From assembly GCF_000005505.3 (NCBI RefSeq), contig NC_016134.3:4774001-4838000 (forward strand): a stretch of 64,000 bases of DNA, in the 5' to 3' direction. The notes beneath the pieces are model-generated. The model saw only the letters and a program-made list of their open reading frames with translations. It ran no database searches and was not told where the DNA came from. Positions 1 through 12,522 of this stretch are shown here, piece by piece (position 1 is the first letter of the stretch; the number at the start of each line of letters is the position of its first letter). Position numbers and translations under genes: made by a program. Source of the stretch: Brachypodium distachyon. Its lineage: Eukaryota > Streptophyta > Magnoliopsida > Poales > Poaceae.

Positions 1-3000
1 TCATCAAGAATCCCAGAAAGCCAAGCTTCCCTGCATCTCAGGAACTATAAGTTATATCAGAGTTAGGAGGCGAAGACAAACAAATTTTATTCTGACTGCT
101 CTTATGAATTAAGAAAAATAAAATAGTGCAACATCATAATTAAAATGTCTGCAATATTCATAGAAATCTAGATTCTACAACAGATGTACAACCTATACTT
201 GGTCACTTGGGAGACATGTTAACCAAAAAGATTACTCATACATGTCAAATCTGAATGCAAAAGCAGTATCTCTTGTAAGTTGAAACAGATGAATCAAAAT
301 CACATGACAGATTCAGAATACCTGTAAGCGTAATTCTGATTCACTGAACACTCCTATCCGACGCAGATGTGCAACAATACGGAGGCATTCGGGCAACTGT
401 TGGCAATAAAATGGACCCGACTTAGATACATATGTGCTGAATAGAGTAGGCAGATTAAACAATTTGGCGCAAGATATAACAAATATTGAACACAAGGCAA
501 TACATATACCACAGCATCGAAATATAATATGTATATCAGTCAACTGCACCGAAGACAAGAAAGTAAAATCTCGGCATCATCACCTGAATATTTGATCTCA
601 GTTTCTGGAGCAGCTGTGAAATTAGTGATTGTATTGTCTTCTTGACTTCAGCAGCTAATCCTTGGATGACAGGTAAACTTCAATTGAAACAGTAAATGGT
701 CAATGATATTCAATGACAGGGTCCACATACATCAAGTATATGTTACATGACTTACTCAGGGTGCAACTTCGAGACTTTAGTAACAAAAGCTTCTAGATCA
801 AGTGCCTCATCATAGTTCCCATTCCGTATGCATCTGTGTACAGTAGCTTTATTGTTACACACGATTCATCATTTTCATACAACACCTGAAGCTATGTAGT
901 ATAGAACAAGAGCATGGGTCTATAGTCTATACAAATTAAGCAAAGACCAAATGACATATCAACAACACCAGTCAACTCAAGGAAATAATAAGAGAACATG
1001 TCACGTACGTGTCCATAAGTTGTGGGATTTCAAGCAAGTCAAGCAAGGTACTGTGGTTGGCTAGTAATGTCTGATTGAGCTTCCTCTCTTCCAAAATTTG
1101 ATGCGCAGACTCGACAAACTCGGTGCAACCAGATGTTAAATTCGGTATCTCCTCTACCTACATAAGTAAGAAAATAATTTTGTCAAACATTCCATTTCCT
1201 ACTTCGAACATGACCTTGATCACGTACAAATGTAATATCACACTGGAATGAAGTAAAAACTACTCCCTCCGATCCATCTTAGTTGTCGAAATATTACATG
1301 TATCTAGACGCTTTTTAGGCATAGATACATCCATATTTGGGCAAATTTGAGACAATTAATATGGATCGGAGGGAGTACATAACAAGGAAGAGGTGATTAA
1401 TTCACCTTCCACTGTTGGAAGTTTGAAATAAACATCACTTTTCTAATTTCCACTTTGCAGTATTAATGAGAAACACTGATCAAACAAATAAACAGATTGT
1501 GTTGGTTTTCAGAGCAAGGTGACGCATAACATCACCGAATCTATATGTGGACTAGATCAAATTCTTTTTGCAGTGCATATAAATGTGGTCATACAACTAA
1601 AGTTGAAATCAATCACAGGAGAAACATATAAATAGCGAACAGTTTAGGGGAGAAGATTAGAACATACTGCAAGTCTGCAACGATCCGGTCAAAATTATGA
1701 AGTGCGCAAGAGAGCAGCAAGCCAACATTTACAGCCAAAAGAACACCTTAAGCTAAATGTTGATGTTTAAAATTGGAGTCAATTCCACTCGCAAGCAAAA
1801 CGCAGGGATGCATTTCCATGCAGTTTCTAACTTCTAAGGGGGGAATAAACTGCATGTAATGGTGAGATCTACTGTACATGCAGCTGATGTTAGCAGACAG
1901 AAAGCATGCACCAGTGTCTGATGTCTAGCACTAAAAGTGAGTAAGTGACTATGAAAAAGAGACCTGCGAGTTATGTACAGCTGATGTCGAAATGATTTTT
2001 TTCGACATCCTCCTTAGTCCTGACAAACAAATCTATGGGAATTGCACAGTGCAGCAATGAGCTCAGCAGCAGAAAGTGAAGGGACAAATTACTGAAACAT
2101 CACTTTTTTCGACATGCTCCTTAGTCCTAACAAACAATATCAATCAGAGAATGTATCAAACTGACATGAGATACCCTTGGAAGTAAAAGAACAGTAAATC
2201 TTATATAAACCCCGTCATCCCACGAGGATGGATCCTTGTGCACTTGATCTTGGGAAACTAACATTTGTAGCATATCTAGGAAAAGAAAGAAGTCCATTTT
2301 AGTCCCCGGAGTATCTCACTTGTTCACTTAACCCCCTGAAGTAGAATACAGTTCACTTAACTCCTTAGTCTACCCAATACCGTTCACAAATTCCCGTAAG
2401 TGAGTTACTAGGCTTGTTTGCTAAGTTGGACTCGGATCAAAGAATATCTTATATGATTGACCCCTTGATCCCATGAAGGATCCTTGTGCATTTGAGCTTG
2501 GGAAGCTAACATTGCTGGCATACCTAGTAAAATTGTAAGGGCAGTTCGTACCTGATGCACTCCTAACAGACATCTAATGGCAACGATTGAGAGTCAGAAT
2601 CAGCACTGGCTGAAAACTGACAGGCAAGGAATCAACAGCAAGCAAACTTATCTCATCACGCCTCTCAAGTAACTAGCACAAGTCACAGCAAACTCTCATT
2701 ACCAGACGAGAAAACAAGAAAAAGTACACACCCCCATTTCTGTTTGCAAGATCAAGACGAGATCTACTAGCTAGATTCCTTGATCACCCCACCTCAAATT
2801 GCATCATTCACCGATCACTCTACCCAGCATTATTCAATTTTCGCATGAATTATGTTGAGATCTACTTACGCATCCACATAAAGCAACACATGTTTTTTAT
2901 GCTAAGGGGCACTAGAAAGGGGTGAAGTAAAGGCTGCTACGAGCTGAGATCAGCTGACATTACCAGTGCCTCGAGGTGCTTGTCAAACCCTTCGAGCTGC

Positions 3001-3380
3001 CCCCGCACGAAGGAGAGCGCCTCGGAGGCGGCAATGAAGGCGGCGTAGTTCTCCACGGCCACCTCCTGCATCTGCCGCCGCACCCGCTCCCCGTCCACCC
3101 GCAGCAGCTCCGGCTCCTGCGCCAACACGAACGCCACCACCAACACATGAAGAGGTCACAGACACCATGGATCATGGTAAGGATTATGGGGGCGCCGGAA
3201 GCGGCGGCCATGGTCGCGCGGGCGTACCTTGTGGAGGCGCTCGATGGAGAAGGAGAGGAGCTCGGAGACGTAGGGCTGGTAGGCGGCTCCGGAGAGCGGG
3301 AGCACGGAGGCGCCGTCCATGTCGGCGCCCGCGGAGGAAGGTTCGAGCGAGTGGCGTTGGCCCGCGTCGAGGAGGTCCAT
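1..3380 (-). CDS. COG8: Conserved oligomeric Golgi complex subunit 8 (partial, 3' end outside window)
   Basis: COG8 (Dor1 family) is a subunit of the COG tether for retrograde vesicles at the Golgi. Seven minus-strand exons with GT/AG borders and compatible phases can be read: 3228-3380, 2964-3116, 1009-1157, 756-833, 584-677, 322-396 and 1-44 (cut by the window edge), about 248 codons. The start at 3380 opens MDLLDAG; then come [13 protein letters not shown], the conserved [20 protein letters not shown] block and [14 protein letters not shown], all matching my memory of plant COG8 N-terminal halves. Intron 2 is 1.8 kb and holds a Stowaway MITE and a direct repeat. The gene is head-to-head with the FYV7-like gene across about 830 bp. 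No stop or frameshift was seen in the visible part. Confidence 0.9.
1261..1377. mobile_element. Stowaway MITE in COG8 intron 2
   Basis: TA flanks on both sides with near-perfect terminal inverted repeats (CTCCCTCCGATCCAT at the left, ATGGATCGGAGGGAG at the right) enclose about 113 bp. The size, ends and TA target site are those of Tc1/mariner-related Stowaway MITEs of grasses. Confidence 0.9.
1988..2145. repeat. Short direct repeat in COG8 intron 2
   Basis: A stretch of about 35 bp containing TCGACAT, CTCCTTAGTCCT and ACAAACAA occurs near 1994-2032 and again near 2105-2142 with a few changes. It lies wholly inside the intron. Confidence 0.55.
2195..2530. repeat. Pair of ~85 bp direct repeats flanking an insert
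   Basis: Two diverged direct copies, at about 2200-2285 and 2448-2530, share CTTATAT, GGATCCTTGTGCA, CTTGGGAA and CTAACATT in the same order. The ~160 bp between them begins with a 'CATTTTAGTCCCC' style sequence typical of grass MITE ends. This looks like a local duplication, possibly tied to an insertion, within COG8 intron 2. Confidence 0.5.
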
Positions 3381-4208
3381 GGCGAGCGAGATCTGGAGGG
3401 AGAGGAAGAAGAGAGTGGAGAAGGAGGTTGGGGATTTTTAGCGGTTGAGGCCCTCGGGGTTTTGTTTATCTTTGCAAATTAGTCCTCAAAACTTCAAGAA
3501 TTTCACATACCGAATATGTTTGTTTTTTTGACACACTTTGAGACTTGAGTAAACATTAATTGCTCGAAACTAACTCCTGCCGACTACAGTAAGAAAGGAA
3601 ATCGGCTAAATACATTAATCACCGACCATATAACCTGGGTATTTTGTGCCAAATGTGTTTACGCTTATGGTGACTATTTGTCCATCACACTTTTTTGTGA
3701 CAAATTGCAATCTGTCTTAAGTTGGTCGTAGCAAGGTTAGTTTTCAGGGATAAGTTTGCAATGAGTGCATGTGAGTTTGTTGATTGATGGTAGCTGCTAC
3801 TATGCAAATCAACGTCAGTTAATTTTGGGATGGAGAGAGTATTTGTGAGTTGAAGTTCGACTCTATCCTTCTCGAAGACACCGACTTTTAGAAGACCAGA
3901 GGAAATGTTTCAATTTACATCCTGTATCAAAAGTTTGAGAAACAGGGATCTATGTCAACTATTAATGCAGGAATTCTGAGAAGAATTGATGGTTCATTCG
4001 CAGAAAAGTTCTCTGGAAACTAAAAAATTGCAGAAAATACGAATTTTTTTCTTGGAGAAAAAAACTCAGAAAATAAAAAAGCCCAACAAATTTATCACGT
4101 TGGCCTTGTAGGCCTGTAGCTGGCCCAAAAGAGCGTCGGATAACTCGTCTTCTTCCTTCGGGCAATTGGCTCTAGGGTTCGATTAAGCAGACGAGTCAGT
4201 AGCCCACC
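3381..4208. promoter_or_regulatory. Divergent promoter between COG8 and FYV7-like gene
   Basis: About 830 bp separate the two start codons. Near the FYV7-like gene there are two site II elements (AGCCCA at 4080-4085 and GGCCCA at 4122-4127, reverse of TGGGCY) and a telo-box-like TCTAGGGTTC at 4171-4180, one base from the TAGGGTTT consensus. Site II plus telo-box is the known signature of plant ribosome-biogenesis promoters, which fits the rRNA-processing product. No clear TATA box was seen. Confidence 0.55.
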
Positions 4209-5925
4209 ATGAAACGCCCACCACCACGCGACGACGCGGCGGCGGCCGGCAGCAGCGGAGGCGGCGGAGGGTTCAAAAAGGGGAACGGAAGGTGGGGCGG
4301 GAAGAAGCGGAACGAGCAGCGGCTGGGAGGCAGCGGCGGGGCGCTCTCCCTTGCGGCCTTCGCCAACGCCAAGTCCAGGAACACCGGCTACAACCCGGCG
4401 CTCATCAGTGAGTAACTACTGCCTTCTTGCGGGTGCAGAACCACACGCAGCTTCTCTGTCTCTTGCTCAAATTGGCTTGGTTGGCTTCTAATCTGCAAGA
4501 ACAAGCTTGTAAAAAACGTACAGCGTGAGTTATTTCCCCTTCTGGATTACGGGACAAGATTTCGTACCCCAAAATGCTCGAGAGCTTGGGTTAATTTGGA
4601 GCGCCAATAGTAATTTTATAGTTAACATATAGCATCTGCGTTACCTTGCCCTGTTGGGACTATGAGTAAATCTGTTGTTTAGGAATTCGATGATAGCCGA
4701 TATTATCTTCTGATTTTGTCCCCTGAACTTTTTATGTGCCCAGTTAGCTTAGTTTGGTCATGGCACTTTGATTAAAGCTCAGTGTTTAACTAATTAATAA
4801 TCCGATGACACTGGGGAGGAGGTAAATTAAGGTTTATATGAACTGTGTGCTTCAGATATATTGATGAATTAGGGGAAGGAAAAAGTTGTTCATGCTCAGC
4901 GATGTATTGTGACTAGACTAGAACTGTACTCCTTAGTCCTTACCTCAAGTTTTTATTCTGGATAATTTACTCATGGGAAATTAAATTTACTGTGACAGCT
5001 GTTCATATTCTCTTACAACTTATGTATTACCAAAACGGAGTGTGCATTACCTAATAATGGAACACTAAACATCATGCTTGTAATTGCTGCTTAATACAGG
5101 ATCTGTTGCTGGAACCTGCCATGTAGTTTTGACTTGTCTGTCAAACAATTTCTGTCCATTTCGAATCATATGTCTCTATGATATGTGCTGATTCCTGTGT
5201 CGTCTGGTTTGTGTTGTAGTAGAAGTCCAAGTTTCTACATAATTGTTTGTGTATTAATCATCATTATTCTCATCTTCAGAGAAGCAGAAAGAGTTCTACA
5301 GGAATGCTAAATTGATTAGCAAGTACAAAAGGTCAAGGAAGCAACAAAATCAGTCAAACTATACTCCACAAGTTCCAACCTGTGAGGTAATTTTCTTCAA
5401 TACCAAGACTGTTTTGCCTTTTAAGCGATAATTCGACCAATGCTGATAGTATGTTGAGGTTGAACTTTTGATGGGCTTATGCATTATTTTTACTTTATTT
5501 TTATAATAGAAAGACATGTGGACAGTTTTTATAGGACAAGACCACATCCAATACTTGTCAGAACTCTAAATTGTTCATTATTAGTTTTACAAAGTTAACA
5601 GGTAGGCTCCACGTCTTGATCCAATTTACATTTATAGGAAGGAGATGTTGATGCAGAGGATGAGCCAAAGACACATGATAAGAGGAAGAAGCGCACTTCA
5701 CAAAGCTTGAAAGTAGAGTACGAGAAAAAGCGTTTGGAGGATGAGAAGGCAAAGAAGGAGCGGGATGCGATAATCCAGGCAAAGAAGGAGGAGCGAGAGA
5801 AGTCCGAAGCAAAGCGGAAGGAGCTGAGAGAGAAGATGTTTAAGAGGACGCGATCAGGGCAGCCAGTGATGAAATACAGGATCGAGCATCTCTTGGAGAC
5901 TGCACTGGAAAGCTCAAACAAGTGA
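4209..5925 (+). CDS. rRNA-processing protein FYV7/TAP26-like
   Basis: The product is a small basic nucleolar-type protein of the FYV7/TAP26 (CCDC59) family, linked to pre-rRNA processing in yeast. Three exons read cleanly: 4209-4407, 5280-5386 and 5638-5925, joined in phase to give about 197 aa. The N-terminus is Gly/Arg/Lys rich (GGGGGFKKGNGRWGGKKR). The middle has KKQKEFYRNAKLISKYK. The C-terminal third is a highly charged coiled-coil-like stretch (KKRLEDEKAKKERDAI) ending with MFKRTRSGQPVMKYRIEHLL, the most conserved part of the family. Promoter motifs fit a ribosome-biogenesis gene. A degenerate scrap of its last exon lies near 10.7 kb. Confidence 0.85.
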
Positions 5926-7632
5926 GTGGTGATAAATTGATATGTTCTATGACTAATGCCACAATTGCAATAAAAATCTAGTTCAATGCAGTGATAAGTT
6001 TGTTTTATTTGGCTTTTGTTTCTTCAGTTTATACATCTTGGCAATGCATATTTAGTTTTGATCATCTCCATTCGATTTTTCCTCAGTGCATTCATACCAT
6101 GCAATCGGTAGTTGCAAAAGAGTTATAAAATCATTGGATTTATTGAGCCATGACATCAGTCCGTAGTCTGAGATTTATGCTTCCTTCCCGTTCATACACT
6201 GCCCGTCTTTGCAGATTAAGAAAAGAGAAATGAATGCAGAATATACAAGTGAGTAGAACTGGGCAATTGACGTAAATATTTATTGTCGACACAATGTAGG
6301 GTTAGTGACATCTACTGTTTACGTTTTCTTTGACCCGTATCTGAACAGTTTTATGACGAGGTGTTGTACATCCATCGTATATGTTATACTAAGGTTGGTT
6401 GTCCTCCATTTAAAATATACTGATGAATAATCCGTCTATCCACGCCCTTCAATCGGGGCGATGCTGTTATGCTGTCGCTGTGCCGTGGGTGCTCGAGGGT
6501 GCCAATGCCGTACAATTGCGATGGCCCCGAGCTACGTGGGTCATTCTTACAGGATAATGGACTTTGTTGACGTTTTCTTGCTTGATTGGGAAATTTATCT
6601 ACTTTGTCAGACAAATCTCAACATCCCTTGCACTTTGTTCTCGCCATCACAAAATCACCATGTTACAGTACTTGGTAAGAATGTGATGACATAATTGTCT
6701 AACAGAAGAAGGTTTATGTACCAATCTGATCAATGCAAAGATAATGTGACAAACCAAAACTCCCAAATAATATGACCTAATGCTAATTTGTTAGATAGAG
6801 AAGAGAAGAAAAGAATTGCATTTAGTAATGGCTACGGCACACTTTCATAGATGTGTGTTTTCTCAAATCTCAATTCAAGAAGAACATCTTCTCGAAAAAA
6901 ACAAATGAAGCATGGATCGGTTTGTAAGGCATATTTTTCAAACATGTTGCACATCTACAAAAAATAAATTTTGTTCGAGATAAACAAGTGCACGATTTGA
7001 AATCACAAGTACTCACGGCCACAAGCATATATTCTTTTCTTCTTTCTTCTGAGTGCACATGATCCAGAAATCCATTATCCAGTAGCTAAGCCTTGGTTTG
7101 TGGTTGCTAAACTGTGTGGCGCTGAACATAGGAAAAATACACATGGAAATAGGAAAAAATTGGTTAGCCAAACAATAAAATAAGCATAAGTGGGTGGGGC
7201 AGACGGAATTATGAGCATCCACTGCAATGTCAAACACAGCCTATTCTGCATGCGGAAGAAGCTAAAACAAACTACCAGGAAAACACATATGATTTTTTTT
7301 TGTACAATTGGTTCCAAACAAGGTCCAAGAGTACATCCTAAATTCTTGTTGATGTCGAATGTGAGTGCTATGCTAATAGATGCAATACAGGTAAAATCAT
7401 CATTATTTGCATTGCAAAGCCTCACTTATTATTGTGAACCTGTGGCAAAGAACAAATTATCTCATCATCTGTGTTGCCTTCATTTCTTAAGATGTTTCCT
7501 TAAGATTTGCTCTATAAATTTTATGAGCTGTAGATGATGAATTGATGATCACCAAATTCTTGACAAAAATGTGAAAATTGAAGGATGCAAAAGCAGATAC
7601 GGGTCAAAGAAAACCTAAACAGAAATAAGCTT
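5926..7632. other. Intergenic, no gene seen
   Basis: This is AT-rich sequence between the 3' ends of the FYV7-like gene and the receptor kinase. Short open frames here show no recognisable motifs or splice-supported structure, and no clear terminal inverted repeats were found. Confidence 0.6.
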
Positions 7633-10485
7633 TCATCTAGGCCCTGATAAATGTGAATCAGGTGGAACATAGGAAGAACTTGACCCTGCAACACCAGCAT
7701 GGTTTGGTGCAAAACTAGGGACAAAGCTGTAGTCTGGTGTAGCCTCCAAGCTCGTCACGCCCTCCAACACCTTTGCGACCGTTGACATCAAGGGCCTTCT
7801 GTTGCTATCAACCTGCAAGCACCACATTGCAAGCCTCATCACTTCCATGACCTCCTCCATATGAAATTGAATATCATTGCTGGCACTGTCCACTAAATCT
7901 TTGAGCTGACCAGACCTTGCCTTCTCTTCGAGCATGCTTATAAGGTGGATGCTCTCCTCGGGCTGCGATTCATCCAAATTCTCTCTGCCACAGATAATTT
8001 CCACCACCACAATCCCAAAGCTGTAGATGTCAGCCTTCTCAGTAATTTTTGAGCCCAGCCATTCGGGTGCTAGATATCCACGTGTTCCCCGCATCCGAGT
8101 CATAATTTTGCTCTGGTCCCTGTTTATCATTTTGGACAATCCAAAATCAGAGAGCTTTGCATTAAACCTGTCATCAAGGAGAATATTCTGTGGCTTGATG
8201 TCCAAATGGGCAATCTTTTCCTTGCATTCTTCATGGAGGTATGACAGAGCCCTCGCAGTGGCCATTATGATCTTACGTCTAGTTTTCCAAGACAGAGTGA
8301 AAACTGAACATGCATGAAAGATCCATTTATCCAGTGAACCGTTGCACATGAACTCATAGACGAGAAGCCTGTGCGATTTCTCGGCACAAAATCCAATCAA
8401 CCTGACGAGATCATTGTGATGTATTTTGCCAATTGTCATGACCTCTGCTAAGAACTCCTCCGTTCCTTGTTCAACACCTTCCAAACGTTTGACGGCAATT
8501 GTTTCCCTGCCTATCTTGCCTTTGAAGACTGACCCAAAGCCACCAGCCCCAAGCTTCAGAGAGAAGTTGCCAGTAGCTAACTTCAACTCGTGAAAGGAGA
8601 AACGCTTTGGTGTCCCAGGTATGCTATCAAAGAGCTGTTCTTCCTCTTTCTTGCACTTTTTCCATATGGCAGCAGAGCATAAGATTGCAAGTGCAGAGAA
8701 ACTTGCAATTATTGAGCCGACTATAGTTCTGATCTTCCTTCCTCTTGATCGATTGCCTTGTATCTTAATGTATGCTGAAAAGCGGAACGGCGAACCTTCT
8801 GCCAGAGAAATTAGCTTCTGCTCTGATAACAACAAGCAGTAACCATCATCAGTGTAACCATAATTCTGGAAAAGGGCAACCTTGCAAGAGCAATCCATCA
8901 AGCAAGTTTGCTTGCAGACCTGTTCTGATGGACTTGGAGTGGCTAATGACCGGAACATGCTGTTACTGAAGTAAGAAATGTTGCTGAGTGGTAGCAACTG
9001 GTGGTCGTGCGCATGGTTGCAAGAGATGGTGGTTAAGTGCACGCATCCAGCATCTGGATGCCGTTCATTTTCGGACCTAAAGTAGCTCAAACTAGGACAA
9101 GAACACTGTCCATGACTGCAAACACCATAATCACCACAGGCCAATGGGTAATCACAAAAGTTCATGGCCATGCTTAATACATCAAACAGCAGCCGTGGGT
9201 TTGAGTAGCCCTGCATCTCATAAAGCCTCAAATGCCCATCTGACTCTAACCGCATGTACTGCATGAATTGTGAAGATCTTGCTAGTGGCAGTGAGAAGAC
9301 CTGATTTGGGAACCCAAAGCTGCCATTGACAAATCTATAGCAATTTGATGTCTCACTAGTAGTTGTACTGAATAATTGTGAATAGGCTGCTGGTTGGTAT
9401 GAATACTGCAGCCCTCCCAACTCTGCAGAAAGATAAACCCGAGCAGATGGCCATTTTGTTTTGGAAGGTTTTACGCTGAGGTTCATGCCCCTACAGAGTG
9501 ATTGTCCCAGTACTAACGTATCTGTCGGGTGGTCAAGCGTCTGCCAGACAGAGGAGCTGTTCTGATGAAACAGCACAAGGTTTCCTGAAGCATCTAGCCG
9601 CATGCCGGCAATTGACTTGTTCTTTGTGCCTGTGGACCAGATCACAGTGCCATTGACGTCGTTGAGCAGCAGGTTACCTTCTTTGGTGAAGTTCAAGGTG
9701 GCGTCCTGGCTTACAGGACTATCAGGGTTGGCTGACCAGATGACTGGATTCTCGGGCCCCAAAAGTAACACAGAGAGAGTGAATGCATGCCCATCCGTGG
9801 TGTAGAATCCAAAGTAAATTCTATATGAGCTACTGCCACTCTCGAGTATGACAAGGGCACTGGAACTTCCTGCCATGTTTAGTCTGCTTTGCATACTGGA
9901 GATTTTCCAGTGATTTGAGGGAGCTGCCGTGGAGAGGTAGGCAACAACTGTGGGCAGGATAGGGAAGGCAAGAAGGAAAATGATGGCCATCACCATGTTA
10001 AAATACTGCTTGATCATCTTGTTGTACTTGTGACCAGGAAGAGCTTGTGCATCCAGCAACTGGATCCTGGTCCGCTTCCTCTGTCTGAGGTATTATTTGT
10101 CATCTCAACTCTGGTGTATGAAAACTGACAGGCAGAAGAGACATCGTAACTATAAGAGTGTAAACTTTGGAAACTACGAAGCGCCAAGGAACATTGAGAT
10201 GAAACAAGGCATCTGAGAATGTCAATTGGATCGCAGGACGTACCGTGTGAAAGATTGGTGCTTCTCTAGAACATGAAAGAAAGCAGAGTTGTTGCGTAAT
10301 CCACTATTTGATTGCCATGATTGAAGAAGCGTCATACTCCTGAATCCTGATACATTACACAGTTTCTTCGATGCAGGAAGGCCATGGACAGGATACGCTG
10401 AAGAGATATATAGAACCACTAATATATGAAGAAGTCCAAAGGTAGCCATCAACGGCATTATTCTTTGGTCAGCCATCAACGGCAA
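7633..10485 (-). CDS. G-type lectin S-receptor-like Ser/Thr kinase, SD2-5-like
   Basis: A large exon encodes an 808-codon open frame. From its first codon it shows a signal/anchor-like hydrophobic stretch (~24-41), a bulb-type lectin domain (~60-180), a short Cys-rich EGF-like segment (~302-321), a PAN-like region (~347-430), a transmembrane helix (~444-466) and a protein kinase (~501-768). Kinase motifs are GAGGFGSV, the AVK lysine (~524), HLDIKPQN (Asp ~620) and DFG (~638). HLD instead of HRD makes it a non-RD kinase, common in plant immune receptors. The kinase exon has no ATG at its very start. A second exon at 10244-10485 (GTACGT donor) joins in phase to an acceptor at 10084, adding ~80 residues that begin with their own hydrophobic signal-like stretch, for ~897 aa. 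Starting at the internal MIKQYF methionine is the alternative. Confidence 0.85.
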
Positions 10486-10689
10486 CGTACCGTGATTAAC
10501 TTGTGCAGCCCGTGCCTTTTAGTGGCTGGTCGTTGTTCTCTTTGACTGCTTCTCAACTCTCAGTGGAAGTTAGTTGTGTCCTATTTTGTTCTCTTTGACT
10601 TTCAATTTTCGAAGGTTGATGCCTGAGCTACTCACTTTCAGCCTCACGTTGATTTCTGGTCTCCAACTTGTAAACGAACTTGGGATCGG

Positions 10690-10765
10690 GAGAAGATGCT
10701 CAAGAGGACTAGATCAGGGTAGTCTGGATCGACCATCTATTGAAGACTGCACAGGGTGGTGCCCT
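10690..10765 (+). pseudogene. Degenerate fragment of FYV7-like last exon
   Basis: The segment aligns by eye to the end of the FYV7-like last exon (5830-5910): AAGATG, TCAAGAGGAC, GATCAGGG, GGATCGA, CATCT and GAGACTGCAC-like blocks occur in the same order. Translation gives KMLKRTRSG followed by a stop and frame loss. It lies about 4.8 kb from the parent, beyond the receptor kinase, in the same orientation. Confidence 0.65.
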
Positions 10766-10799
10766 AGAATTGCTGGGCATTTTAAATTTGAATCTATAA

Positions 10800-12370
10800 C
10801 CTACACCTAACAGAAGCCAAAACAAATTGCGGAAAATAAGAAGAAAAACATGTTTTCCCTTTTATCATAATTGTTTTGCTATATAAAGGGGCGTCGCGTA
10901 TCCATGAAAACCAACTTTACTGGGTAAACTCATTGGAAACCATCTTAAAACGTTTACAATATTCTAGAAAAAACTGCATATGCTAGGGAAGTGATGTTTT
11001 ACATATTTGTAAAATTTCAAGTCCAAACTCAATTGCGTTTATCTGCAGGGATTTTTTTAACATGAACAGTGGTTATTCACTGTTTGGCACTATCCATTTG
11101 CATATCGCTTTTTTTTGTCTCTTTAAATGCAATTGAGTTTTAATCTGAAATTTTTGCTGGTTTGTAGAACATCACACCTTCAGCATACTATATTTTTGTC
11201 GGAATTTTTTGAAACTTCTAAATATGATTAGTATGAAGTTTGCACCGAAAGTGTGGTTTTCGCCCGATATTTTGTCATAAAGGGGTATGCCATTTGAGAT
11301 AAATTCATGCGAACAGTTTCTTGCATCCGATGTAAATATCAGCAGCCAAGTTAGAGAGATTGACTTTGTCGTTGTCCAAAACAACTTCTAATTGTGTCAA
11401 AAGTAACTATTAATACATGGATTTATATAAATTACTCCCCCCGATCCTAAATTGTTGTCGAAATATTACATGTATCTAGACACTTTTTGAAAATAGATAC
11501 ATCCATATTTGGGCAAATTTGAGTCAAGAATTTAGAATCAGAGGGAGTATGTCAATAGATTAAAAAAAGATTGATTGTCCATTTTAGTTTACACACTTCA
11601 TATCGTGTCAAAAGTAGCTATTAATGATTCCTCTTGAAAATAAAGGGATTTATATAAATTAGTAGTGCAGGAATTTCGGGAAGATTGATGGTTCATTCAG
11701 AAAAATAAAGTGTACAGAAAAATGTTCTAGTGCTTACAATATCAAATACGTATATCATGACGGATTTCGTAAAGCTAATTTAGAGTTACAGATTTTGGTT
11801 TACATTTCTATAAACTTGACCAAATTTTAAAAAGTTTGACTTATGACATAGCTAGAGCATCTTATAAAAATGAACCGAGGGAGTGTATATATTGTTAGTT
11901 AAGCAACATTGAATACTATATGTTTTTTTTTGTCTTGTTGATCTTTTACTTTGGAGTAAACTAATGACTGAGAAAAAGTATTATGATGGTTTCATTAAAT
12001 CATATTATGAGAAACTATGTATACTCGGATTGAGTTAATCCACTACACTCTCTCCGTCCTGAAAGCTAAAACGGGCCGGAATAGATTCCACGGCAGCACT
12101 TGAGGAGGTAATGATGGAATAATAATTAAGACGAGACATGCATGAGGAGGAAATATATATAGACTGGGGAGTGGGGATATATGGATATGAATTAATTAAA
12201 CGGAGAATCAAATCGAAGTATCAAACCCCATTATCCCACGCAGACGCAGCACAAGATAAAAGCTCAGTAGCTCTCCCTGCACGCAGTTAACTTGCTCCGT
12301 CCATTGAAAGCAAAAGCCCAGCCACCAGCGATTCGATCCGGTCGGTCGAAAAAGGAAATCAAAATAGATA
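10800..12370. other. Intergenic, MITE debris
   Basis: AT-rich sequence without a gene. It contains an intact Stowaway (separate entry) and, at about 11730-11890, a half element with the ACTTGACCAAATTT / AAAAGTTTGACTTATGAC motif order of longer Stowaway-like MITEs, ending GAGGGAGTGTA. Confidence 0.55.
11433..11549. mobile_element. Stowaway MITE
   Basis: TA-flanked element of about 113 bp with the same internal sequence as the one at 1261 (ATTACATGTATCTAGACAC, ATACATCCATATTTGGGC). The ends are CTCCCCCCGATCC and a GAGGGAG right terminus, so this is a second member of one subfamily. Confidence 0.85.
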
Positions 12371-12487
12371 CCCCTCCGTCCTCCGTACCATATTAAATGA
12401 TTTTATATTACTTGTATCTAGACGTTTTTTATGCATAAATAAATTCATATTCGGATAAATTTGAATCACTTAATAAAACAAGAAAGT
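12371..12487. mobile_element. Degenerate Stowaway in GPRP copy 1 promoter
   Basis: CCCCTCCGTCCTCCGTACC begins a diverged Stowaway (TTACTTGTATCTAGACG, ATTCATATTCGGATAAATTTG). The paralogous promoter at 18,840-18,860 lacks it and reads straight from the GGTCGAAAAAGG block into AGATGC, so that copy acts as an empty site. Confidence 0.7.
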
Positions 12488-12522
12488 AGATGCTAATACC
12501 AATTATTGTTGATTGTACCAAG

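Noticed and set aside
2976..3482. Plus-strand open frame of 168 codons
   Set aside because: It is the antisense of COG8 exons 1 and 2; the minus strand has conserved family motifs and proper splice sites.
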